A stretch of 64,000 nt of DNA from Luteirhabdus pelagi (GTDB lineage: Bacteria; Bacteroidota; Bacteroidia; Flavobacteriales; Flavobacteriaceae). A program made the position numbers and the translations under genes. Shown here one piece after another: positions 44,663-51,524 of this stretch (positions are counted from its first letter, which is position 1; each line of letters opens with the position of its first letter). The notes below the pieces were generated by a model that was not told the DNA's origin, ran no database searches, and saw only the letters and a list, made by a program, of their open reading frames with translations. Where the stretch lies: the NCBI RefSeq assembly GCF_016827595.1, contig NZ_JAECMS010000001.1:620001-684000 (forward strand), written 5' to 3'.

Positions 44663-45088
44663 TTATTTTTTCTTTGTGTCCATTACAACACAAGTATCAG
44701 ATATTTGGTCGTGCCAACCTCTATCTGAAAATAGATATGATATCGGATCAAATGGAATCAACCGAGCTGTATTTCTCCCAAGTATATTGATAAATGTAGG
44801 CTTACTTCCATTCTTTTTCACAACTTTTGTTTTTGTAAGAAACTTACCAGGCGTCTTTCCAAAGTAATATTCAAACAATGCGTGGAACATAGCATAGAGA
44901 AAAAAGAAATAAATTCCGAACCAGTTCGATCCCCCTTCGGGCATAATTCCAAGCCATTCATCTAGTATCAGGGCATGTAGGAAGACTATAAAGTAAAATC
45001 CAATTGTGTCAATTAGATTATGACCAAATCGGATCCCTTTATCAGCTAGATTTAATTTTTGATTTTCTACTTGTTGCTCGTTTTGCAT
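44663..45088 (-). CDS. RDD-family membrane protein
   Basis: 141 residues with three membrane helices. KGIRFGHNLIDTIGFYFIVF opens the RDD domain with the Arg and Asp, and GKTPGKFLTKTKVV and NILGRNTARLIPFDPISYLF close it; these are typical RDD landmarks. The family has been linked to sodium/solute transport, but its role is largely unknown. Single cassette gene. Confidence 0.85.
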   Translation of the reverse strand: MQNEQQVENQKLNLADKGIRFGHNLIDTIGFYFIVFLHALILDEWLGIMPEGGSNWFGIYFFFLYAMFHALFEYYFGKTPGKFLTKTKVVKKNGSKPTFINILGRNTARLIPFDPISYLFSDRGWHDQISDTCVVMDTKKK

Positions 45089-45104
45089 TGGGTATCAATA
45101 ATTC

Positions 45105-45243
45105 GTTACAACGGTCATATGTAACGCTTCTCGCTAAGCGGTTCTGTAATTTACGAATTCTTAGATAAATATTGTTTTAGAAAACTAACAGGCTCTTCAC
45201 TCGTGCAACTAACTCCGCTTAATGAGCGTTAGTTGTTGTGCAT
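45105..45243. repeat. attC-like repeat with covarying second stem
   Basis: Inner stem AACGCT (45123-45128) / AGCGTT (45225-45230) and a second stem TAAGCGG (45135-45141) / CCGCTTA (45215-45221), both perfect. The second-stem sequence is unlike that of other copies. Confidence 0.75.
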
Positions 45244-45251
45244 AGTTTATA

Positions 45252-45626
45252 TCATTTAATTCTTCTTAGTAAAAACTCGCCCAACCCAAGTTTTAAAGCA
45301 AGCTCATCTTGAGTTGATTTCAAAATTTTAAATTCTAGAGGGCCTCCTTCTACACCTGAAACAGCTATAGTTTTAGAATCAGCATCGAAAATCCAAGTTC
45401 CGCTCGTTTTTTCCCCCATCATAGAGGTTTCAAATTTTCCATCAGATTTAAAATTCAAATTCCATTTCCCAATTATTTCAGCTTTTATATAGGCTAATTG
45501 TTCTGGTGCAATATTCTCATTAAGGGCTTCACTAAAGACCCAATTACCAACAATTAAATCAGGTTCTTGAGCGATTGAATTTATCGATATAAATAAAAAA
45601 GAAATCAAGATTATTATTTTTTTCAT
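45252..45626 (-). CDS. Small secreted lipocalin-like protein
   Basis: 124 residues from the Met at 45626 (MKKIIILIS). Signal peptide ends SIAQ. The body (LIVGNWVFSEALN, WNLNFKSDGKFETS, GTWIFDADSKTIAV) is the GNW...G.W pattern of Bacteroidota lipocalin-like proteins (DUF4923/lipocalin_4 type). Possible ligand carrier. Single cassette gene. Confidence 0.7.
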   Translation of the reverse strand: MKKIIILISFLFISINSIAQEPDLIVGNWVFSEALNENIAPEQLAYIKAEIIGKWNLNFKSDGKFETSMMGEKTSGTWIFDADSKTIAVSGVEGGPLEFKILKSTQDELALKLGLGEFLLRRIK

Positions 45627-45794
45627 TTTCTGTATTTTATTATTTACCAGGTTGATTTTCAGTGTAATTGACATTCAGGTATTACAAAACTTTCAACGGT
45701 TTTGCTGAAATGTAAGCTTTACTTTTTCTAAAGTTATTTTTAACTATGCTAATTTTTAGCCAACCTATTTCAGGAAAGTTCATGGACTCAATAA

Positions 45795-45933
45795 GTGCGT
45801 AACGGTATCGTGTAACATATTGTTTTATTGTCTTCGAATTTACGAAATTTTCAAATAAGCTTGTTTGTCATGAATCTGGAAGAAAGCAATAAAATTAAAC
45901 ATGATGATGACGCCATGCGTCGTTATGCAGTTA
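45795..45933. repeat. attC-like intergenic repeat, diverged
   Basis: Left GCGTAACGGTATCGTGTAAC (45798-45817), core GAATTTACGAAATTTTCAAA, right ATGCGTCGTTATGCAGTTA. Confidence 0.55.
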
Positions 45934-46281
45934 TTTAATTCTTTTCATTTTCCATTCCCATTTTCCGCTAGTACTTTTTCCAATTCCAGTAATTAAATTA
46001 ACTGACTTCATCTTTCCATCATAATTTGAGAAACCATCGTTAAATTCAAAATGGATTTCACTACCAGATTGGGTCCAAGAGTCATTTTCGGGGGTATTGT
46101 CATTCGGATGTGTGCTTTTAATTTTTCCGTTCTCTTTAAATTCAATCTGATAAGTCCAGTCTTCATCATAATATTCCCAAGTAGAACCTTCAACTGAAAT
46201 TTCCGATTCCGTTACGTTTTTTAAAGGATTACAACCAGTTAAAATTATTAAGATTAATGGTATTAAAATTAGTTTCTTCAT
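45931..46281 (-). CDS. Small lipoprotein, lipocalin-like
   Basis: 116 residues. The signal peptide ends LTGC (Cys17). STWEYYDEDWTYQIEFKENG and SGSEIHFEFNDGFSNYDG suggest a small beta barrel with a W...F.E.GK pattern, similar to the preceding cassette's lipocalin-like protein but without evident close relationship. Unknown ligand. Single cassette gene. Confidence 0.65.
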   Translation of the reverse strand: MKKLILIPLILIILTGCNPLKNVTESEISVEGSTWEYYDEDWTYQIEFKENGKIKSTHPNDNTPENDSWTQSGSEIHFEFNDGFSNYDGKMKSVNLITGIGKSTSGKWEWKMKRIK

Positions 46282-46302
46282 TGCTTCAGTAGGACTTTAT
46301 AA

Positions 46303-46459
46303 TTAGTTACAAAGGTCTTGTATAACCACCCGTTGCGTGGGTTTTCAATGTACGGATTTTTCGGCAGTAGCCTTTTCTTTTTTTGGTCTGAGGGAAATTC
46401 AATACAATTGACGAACGCAACGCTATGAGCGTTTTACCTCAGTTCGTTGTTGTGTGCCG
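46303..46459. repeat. attC-like repeat with a third variant of the second stem
   Basis: Left GTTACAAAGGTCTTGTATAA, second stem CGTTGCGT (46331-46338) / ACGCAACG (46415-46422) perfect over 8 bp, core CAATGTACGGATTTTTCG, right GAGCGTTTTACC and TCGTTGTTGTG. Confidence 0.75.
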
Positions 46460-46473
46460 TGCTTTTATGAAAT

Positions 46474-47982
46474 TTACTCTAAATTACGCCTCACAATTTC
46501 CTTTCCAATTTCACCTAGGTATTCACTGATTATTTTTTTCCAGATTATCAATCCGTTTTCCGAATTGATAAATACAATTAATCCCTTTTTGGATTTGGGC
46601 AACAAGATAGCAATGCACTTTGTACCGTAATCACCTCCAGTATGGACAAGTGCAAATTCATCCTTTGGTAAACCAGGAAAAACTTGCATTCCCAACCCCC
46701 AATAAATACCATCCTTCATAGTTGTTTGTGGATGTATAAAGTCATTATAGAGTGTTTCTGAAAGCTCGGCCCCGTTAATGATATTCACTAGGAACTTCCC
46801 ATAATCCTCAACGGTTGTCAATAGATTGGCTGCCCCATTGGGTTTATAATATTTCTGAAATTCAATAGGAGTACCTTCTTCATCACTTTCTACAGCATAT
46901 CTGTTTTCATCCATCTCTTTAGTCCAATAAAAATGCGTATCGTTCATTCCTAAAGGTGAGAACAATACTTCATCGGCAATTTCTTCCAATGATTTTTTAA
47001 ACTTTTTTTCTAAAGCTTTTCTTAGCCACTCAAAACCTTCCCCAGAATATTGAAACTTTGTTCCAGGTTCAAATTCAAATACTAACTTTTTATCTTCACG
47101 TAAATATCTCCAATTTGGCAACCCCGATTTTTGACTTAAAATGGTTCTTGTTGTCAATTTATTTAAGAAGGGAGCGTCTTCTACTTCAGCATCAACATAG
47201 TATCTTGAAATAGACTCATCTAAATTCCATTTCCCTGCTTCAACTAATTTTAGAGTGACCATAGCCGTAATGGGCTTTGTGAGTGAAGCCACTTTGTAGA
47301 TGCTATTATTGGATATTGCGACATTTGGTTGTTGTTCACCAAAAGCTCGAACCTGTTGTAGTTTTCCATTTTCAATATACCCAATGGATATAGAAGGAAT
47401 CTTGAGTGCCTTTAACAATTTTTCTATTTTCGAATCATTATCAAATAGTGGAAATGGATAATTATCTTCAAACATTGCAGGATATTTTTTAGGCTGCTGG
47501 TGGTCATAGCTTATTCCGCTATAAAGTTTCCATTTCTCACCCTCAAGTAACCAAGTATGGATGAATTTTCCATTAGCCGTAAAGCGTAATTCCTTGTTTG
47601 GTTCTGCAATAAAAAATTCGTGTTGTCCCATTTGAACGGCACCATATAGTTTTCCCCCATTTTTGAGGGGGTAAACAATCAAACTACCTTCCACTAATTT
47701 TCGAATGGGTTTATAGTTTTCGTTTGAACAAATACTTTCCTCAAAACCTTTAAAAAACGCTTCCCTGTTCTGAAGACCATTCTGGTCGTGCATAAACTGA
47801 AAGTCTTGATGCAGTAAAGACTGTAAAACCTCTATATTACAATTGTTAAAACACTCGTTAAAAATCAGGCTATCTGCTTTTTTTAGAGCAATAAATACAT
47901 CTGAATTATTGATAATCTGAGCGCTACTGTTTTTTAGGATAAGAATTAAGACAATTGCAAGGAGTAAATTATACGATTTCAT
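46474..47982 (-). CDS. Serine hydrolase with N-terminal NTF2/SnoaL-like domain
   Basis: 502 residues. Signal peptide about 1-21. Residues 28-160 (LIFNECFNNCNIEVLQSLLH, HDQNGLQ, HTWLLEGEKWKLYS) are an NTF2/DUF4440-like cone fold. Residues about 175-495 are a beta-lactamase-type serine hydrolase with SLTK nucleophile motif (VASLTKPITAM), YSGEGFEWL, and HTGGDYGTK. The combination of the two domains is unusual. It shares a cassette with the XRE-membrane regulator, which is transcribed just before it. Confidence 0.8.
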   Translation of the reverse strand: MKSYNLLLAIVLILILKNSSAQIINNSDVFIALKKADSLIFNECFNNCNIEVLQSLLHQDFQFMHDQNGLQNREAFFKGFEESICSNENYKPIRKLVEGSLIVYPLKNGGKLYGAVQMGQHEFFIAEPNKELRFTANGKFIHTWLLEGEKWKLYSGISYDHQQPKKYPAMFEDNYPFPLFDNDSKIEKLLKALKIPSISIGYIENGKLQQVRAFGEQQPNVAISNNSIYKVASLTKPITAMVTLKLVEAGKWNLDESISRYYVDAEVEDAPFLNKLTTRTILSQKSGLPNWRYLREDKKLVFEFEPGTKFQYSGEGFEWLRKALEKKFKKSLEEIADEVLFSPLGMNDTHFYWTKEMDENRYAVESDEEGTPIEFQKYYKPNGAANLLTTVEDYGKFLVNIINGAELSETLYNDFIHPQTTMKDGIYWGLGMQVFPGLPKDEFALVHTGGDYGTKCIAILLPKSKKGLIVFINSENGLIIWKKIISEYLGEIGKEIVRRNLE

Positions 47983-48084
47983 TTTAAATTTTGATTGATG
48001 TTTGAAATCACAAAATTCTAAATGCTAATTAAAAAATCAGTACTATCTTACCTGACAATTAAGCGACAATTTCCCGACAACCCC

Positions 48085-48624
48085 CTATAAAAAGCTAAAA
48101 TTCAACTTGATATATAGTTTTTGGTTTTTGTCTAATTCAACAGTGTTTCTAATAATCACATATAGATTTACGACAACCGAAAGAACTAAAAGTATTAAGG
48201 TTAGTTCTTTGGTTACTCCGAACCATCTACTTACAAATGGACTTAAAAGAATACATACTGCTGCAATAATTGTGTAGAATAGTTGAATTGAAACAATTTG
48301 CTTTGTTATTTCATTCACTTGATTTTTATGCTTCATAATAAACCAAGGAAGTAGTATGTTGATTGGTGGAAGAATGATACCAAGAGTGGAAGAAAGATTT
48401 ATATACTTGGCAAGTTGGTAATTTATAGCTTCCTTTACAGATGTGTTTCCTTTCAAATCATCTTCAGAAACTCCTAAAGCCTTAGCAAGTACTTTTAAAG
48501 TATGCCCTTTGGGTTCTGTTCCTTTTTCAATTCGTTGAATGGTTCGCTCAGAAACACCTGCTTTTTCAGCTAATTCTTCTTGAGTAAGATTTAGGTTTGC
48601 TCGATATTTTAGTAACTTATTCAA
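48085..48624 (-). CDS. XRE-type HTH fused to membrane domain
   Basis: 179 residues. Residues 1-60 are an Xre HTH (NLTQEELAEKAGVSERTIQR). The C-terminal part has three or four membrane helices (about 75-165), as in DUF4870-like regulators. Membrane-tethered Xre proteins respond to envelope or redox state in some families; the target here is unknown. Two-gene cassette with the serine hydrolase 102 bases downstream. Confidence 0.8.
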   Translation of the reverse strand: MNKLLKYRANLNLTQEELAEKAGVSERTIQRIEKGTEPKGHTLKVLAKALGVSEDDLKGNTSVKEAINYQLAKYINLSSTLGIILPPINILLPWFIMKHKNQVNEITKQIVSIQLFYTIIAAVCILLSPFVSRWFGVTKELTLILLVLSVVVNLYVIIRNTVELDKNQKLYIKLNFSFL

Positions 48625-48644
48625 TAGGTGAGGTTCTTATGGTA

Positions 48645-48775
48645 TAGCACACAACGGTCTTGTATAACGCCTCGCGTTTGGCACTCTGTGAATTTACGCA
48701 ATTTTTAATCGTAGCGAAAATTGGTTTTTGTAAGCTGTTTCAATAGTTAAACCAACTGTGCAGTTATGCAGCGAT
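48645..48775. repeat. attC-like intergenic repeat, last copy of the array
   Basis: Left GCACACAACGGTCTTGTATA (48648-48667), core GTGAATTTACGCAATTTTTA, then a decayed right end GTGCAGTTATGCAGCG. The left half is one of the best, the right one of the worst. Confidence 0.65.
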
Positions 48776-48834
48776 CACCCCGACATTGCGGGAATCCAGG
48801 GGTAGTGCAAAGCACTTTATGATCATATCGTAGT

Positions 48835-49025
48835 CAAAAGCCAAGAGCCAGGAACCAGAAGCTAAAAAAACCCTGCTGATCACCGATCACGGCTCACCGT
48901 TCACTATTTACAGACTAATTACTAACGACTACTTTGGAATTTGTGATTTGGGATTTTATTGACGCCATCGACTAACAGCCAATAGCCAGTGGCAAAGAAG
49001 CAAAGCAACGGAGAAGCTGAGTTTC
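48835..49025. repeat. Heptanucleotide repeat array 6
   Basis: AAGAGCC, AGGAACC, AGAAGCT; CTGATCA, CCGATCA, CGGCTCA, CCGTTCA; CAGACTA, ATTACTA, ACGACTA. Words such as TGATCACCGATCACGG are the reverse complement of those in arrays 1 and 2, so arrays run in both orientations. From 48776 to 48834 nothing is visible. Confidence 0.75.
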
Positions 49026-49050
49026 TTTAGTGAGTTTACATATGATAAAT

Positions 49051-49494
49051 TTATTTCTTCAGTAATCTTTTGGCTACATCGAGGGAAGCACAACAAATAT
49101 TCCCATAAGAATCTTCTCCCTTTTTAGTCAGCTGATAGGCATTTACAAAATTATAATAAGCTATCACCGCTTGGTTATTATTTTTTGCCTTGATCAATAG
49201 CTCATAAGACGAGCGTCTAATATCTTTTCGCAACATATCATCTACATACTGACGTAGCGTTTCGTCACTCACCTCAACGGGAGCATTAAGTTTCTTTCTG
49301 AATGCTTGACGTCGCGTTCGAGTATTGTGCTTATCCAAGACATTTCGCAACCGATTTTCCTTATATGCCTTAAAATCCTCAGCATCCTTATACGGAAATG
49401 CTATATAAGCTCCTCCGTCTTCCTCGGGTTGATGAAACCAAATTCCTTTCTTCAGTCGCTTTTTAAGCTTTCTGGGGATCTTGAGTTTTTTCAT
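49051..49494 (-). CDS. Hypothetical basic protein
   Basis: 147 residues, very basic N-terminus (KKLKIPRKLKKRLKKGIWFH), then helical. No signal peptide or known motif. The basic head suggests nucleic-acid binding. It is separated by 70 bases from the next unknown gene on the same strand. Confidence 0.55.
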   Translation of the reverse strand: MKKLKIPRKLKKRLKKGIWFHQPEEDGGAYIAFPYKDAEDFKAYKENRLRNVLDKHNTRTRRQAFRKKLNAPVEVSDETLRQYVDDMLRKDIRRSSYELLIKAKNNNQAVIAYYNFVNAYQLTKKGEDSYGNICCASLDVAKRLLKK

Positions 49495-49564
49495 GTCTAA
49501 AATTTTCTACGCCTAATATAATAACATGGTTTATCTATGAACTAAAATAGTAATAATAGAGTTG

Positions 49565-50356
49565 CTATTCTAGTTCTTGGGCCTCACAGTAAGCGATAAT
49601 TTGTTGTGCTATAACGTAGGGAAATTTATGCACGTCTTGTGGTATTTCGTTTAAATCTGAAATATACTCTTTCAATTTCCGATAGTCCAATTCAGTTATT
49701 TCTGCCAGTTGTCCTTTTGAGATCATTACACCATCTTCAAACCGTTTTATATACGCGTCGATATTATCGGAAATATTAAGTTCTCCACCTTTTTCAATAA
49801 ACGTAGAAACGATTTTCATATACTCCAATAAATTAAATTTTCTCTTTGCAAAATTTGAATCCGAAACATCATATAAATCAAAATGTTTCATCCATTTTTT
49901 GAAGATTCTATTACCCTTTATACCTAAAAGCCCCCTAGTTTCTTTAATAGTAAAATAAACTTTCCTAGCAATGTCTAAAGGAAAATCAAGAAATGGCGAT
50001 TTTCCTGACCGATCATATTTCTCAACAACCGTCCTCATCTTCATTAATTTCGGAGAAGCAATATTAACGGTAGAATCATTTGGCAATCCCTTTATCGCTT
50101 TAAAGAAGTCTGATAAGTTATCAGTTTCGGAAAAAGCACCCATCACTTTCATCCATTCATCATATAAAAGGTCTTCTTTTAGCGCCTCTAAAAACGCTTC
50201 ATCCGAATTCGAACTGGATTTTAAAATCTTTAAACGCTGCGCAGCCTTCTCTTTACCTCCATAGAAAGTGGCCAAAACATTTTCCAATAGTAAAGCTTGG
50301 AGAGTTTTGCCTTTTTTTTTGAAATCCTTCTCAATTGTGCTTTTCATTTGTTTCAT
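49565..50356 (-). CDS. Hypothetical helical protein
   Basis: 263 residues from the Met at 50356 (MKQMKSTIEK), the first start after the upstream gene's shadow. Soluble and charged. Two-thirds of the way in, DNIDAYIKRFEDGVMISKGQLAEITELDYRK suggests a small helical DNA-binding element, but this is weak. It overlaps the preceding hypothetical gene by 26 bases, so the two are coupled. No family recognised. Confidence 0.55.
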   Translation of the reverse strand: MKQMKSTIEKDFKKKGKTLQALLLENVLATFYGGKEKAAQRLKILKSSSNSDEAFLEALKEDLLYDEWMKVMGAFSETDNLSDFFKAIKGLPNDSTVNIASPKLMKMRTVVEKYDRSGKSPFLDFPLDIARKVYFTIKETRGLLGIKGNRIFKKWMKHFDLYDVSDSNFAKRKFNLLEYMKIVSTFIEKGGELNISDNIDAYIKRFEDGVMISKGQLAEITELDYRKLKEYISDLNEIPQDVHKFPYVIAQQIIAYCEAQELE

Positions 50357-50999
50357 AATGCTGTGTATTGTAAAAAAATAGCGACATTCCAACTAAACAA
50401 TATTTTATTTCAACATCCAGCATTCTATATCCAAGGATATTGGAAGCCTCTTTCGTTTCATGCGCATCAATATGTTCTAAAAATTGCTTTACTCTAGCCG
50501 GGGAAAATTTATTCATTGTATATTCCTTTTCAAATCGTTTGTTCAGATCGTTGGCTAGGACCCTATAATCTCTCAATGCTAATCCTTTGACCATATTTTC
50601 CTTTGTTATGGCTTCAAAATACCCCCAAGGCTCATTACCCTGCCACTCATTAATTATTTCACTTGCTTCTAATAGTGTATATTTCCTTCTGCCTTCTAAT
50701 CCATTCAACTTTATATGCTCTTCGAAATATTTATTAAAAGTATTGTTGCTTACATTGAAAATCTTCAAAAAATCCTTTTTATAAATTTTAGCGATAAGCA
50801 TAGGTTCTAAAAACGTATACAGTTCTTCAACCTTATAATCTTGAACAGCCTTTTTCCGTATATCAATAAAACCTGAAAAATGGAATATGTATATAAGAAA
50901 CCTTTTAAATGATTTGAAATTATAGTTTAAAATACAGTGGAGCATAAACCAAAAGGGTATACCGTCTTTGAACCTTCTTTTCTTAAATGGCTTTTCCAT
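50331..50999 (-). CDS. Hypothetical protein
   Basis: 222 residues from the Met at 50999 (MEKPFKKRRF). The nine codons further upstream lie in the terminator of the preceding small gene and are excluded. An aromatic, hydrophobic region (about 12-45, IPFWFMLHCILNYNFKSFKR, FLIYIFHFSGFID) may associate with membrane. Several motifs repeat the theme of the neighbouring gene (short helices, KxxNxxxNKYFEEHIK). Function unknown. It overlaps the next gene, suggesting a two-gene unit. Confidence 0.55.
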   Translation of the reverse strand: MEKPFKKRRFKDGIPFWFMLHCILNYNFKSFKRFLIYIFHFSGFIDIRKKAVQDYKVEELYTFLEPMLIAKIYKKDFLKIFNVSNNTFNKYFEEHIKLNGLEGRRKYTLLEASEIINEWQGNEPWGYFEAITKENMVKGLALRDYRVLANDLNKRFEKEYTMNKFSPARVKQFLEHIDAHETKEASNILGYRMLDVEIKYCLVGMSLFFYNTQHYETNEKHN

Positions 51000-51001
51000 A
51001 G

Positions 51002-51023
51002 AAAAAGGCTGCACGAAGCAGCC
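51002..51023 (-). terminator. Terminator after the 42-residue gene
   Basis: GGCTGC pairs with GCAGCC around ACGAA (51007-51023), followed by TTTTT on the minus strand. It lies just past the stop codon at 51043 and just before the start of the next gene at 50999. Confidence 0.75.
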
Positions 51024-51042
51024 CATTTATATTATTTGTATT

Positions 51043-51171
51043 CTATTTCTTTGATGCAGCACGCTGCGCCCTCGATGCAAAACTATTCTTTGAAACGGTT
51101 CCACCTCCTTTTTTTGCTGTTGCACTTTGCACTCTTGCTGCCGCCTTTGGTGTCATTTTTTGTTTACTCAT
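51043..51171 (-). CDS. 42-residue seed-maturation-protein-like small protein
   Basis: Found by translating the minus strand; too short for most ORF callers. MTPKAAARVQSATAKKGGG followed by TVSKNSFASRAQRAA resembles the short repeat of plant seed maturation proteins (SMP domain), which also occurs in small bacterial proteins. It is basic, with no cysteine and no hydrophobic segment. It has its own terminator. In plants this motif is tied to desiccation tolerance; the role in bacteria is uncertain. Confidence 0.65.
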   Translation of the reverse strand: MSKQKMTPKAAARVQSATAKKGGGTVSKNSFASRAQRAASKK

Positions 51172-51266
51172 AATTCTTGTTTTTAAAAGTTATTACAAAA
51201 ATAAATCAGATGATTTTTTCGATGCTAAACTTTGATCGTTAGCAATCCCAACGATAAAATTTGGGT

Positions 51267-51368
51267 CTAATTCTCTTCCCTAGAATGCCAATACTCATCG
51301 TTATTAGGATTCAACTGATTGGAATGATTGTCTAAATCGGCTTGTGTTTGTGAATTATTATCGTTCAT
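51267..51368 (-). CDS. 33-residue Asn-rich small protein
   Basis: Start at the ATG at 51368. The longer reading to 51494 has an unlikely N-terminus. MNDNNSQTQADLDNHSNQLN, then PNNDEYWHSREEN, very polar and acidic. Short conserved proteins with a DNHSNQLNPNN-type motif occur in Bacteroidota and are of unknown function. Standing next to another tiny stress-like gene gives weak support. Confidence 0.5.
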   Translation of the reverse strand: MNDNNSQTQADLDNHSNQLNPNNDEYWHSREEN

Positions 51369-51524
51369 ACCATGAAAATTAATGTACTGCCCACGTTGTA
51401 GGTGTTTGGCGCTACCTGTCGTTGGCACAAAACTAAACAGCAATAATTTTCTTAATGTAAATGAATGCAGGATAGCGGAAAAAATATTATTCATATGTGG
51501 TAGGATACTTCTCAGTACACTAAA

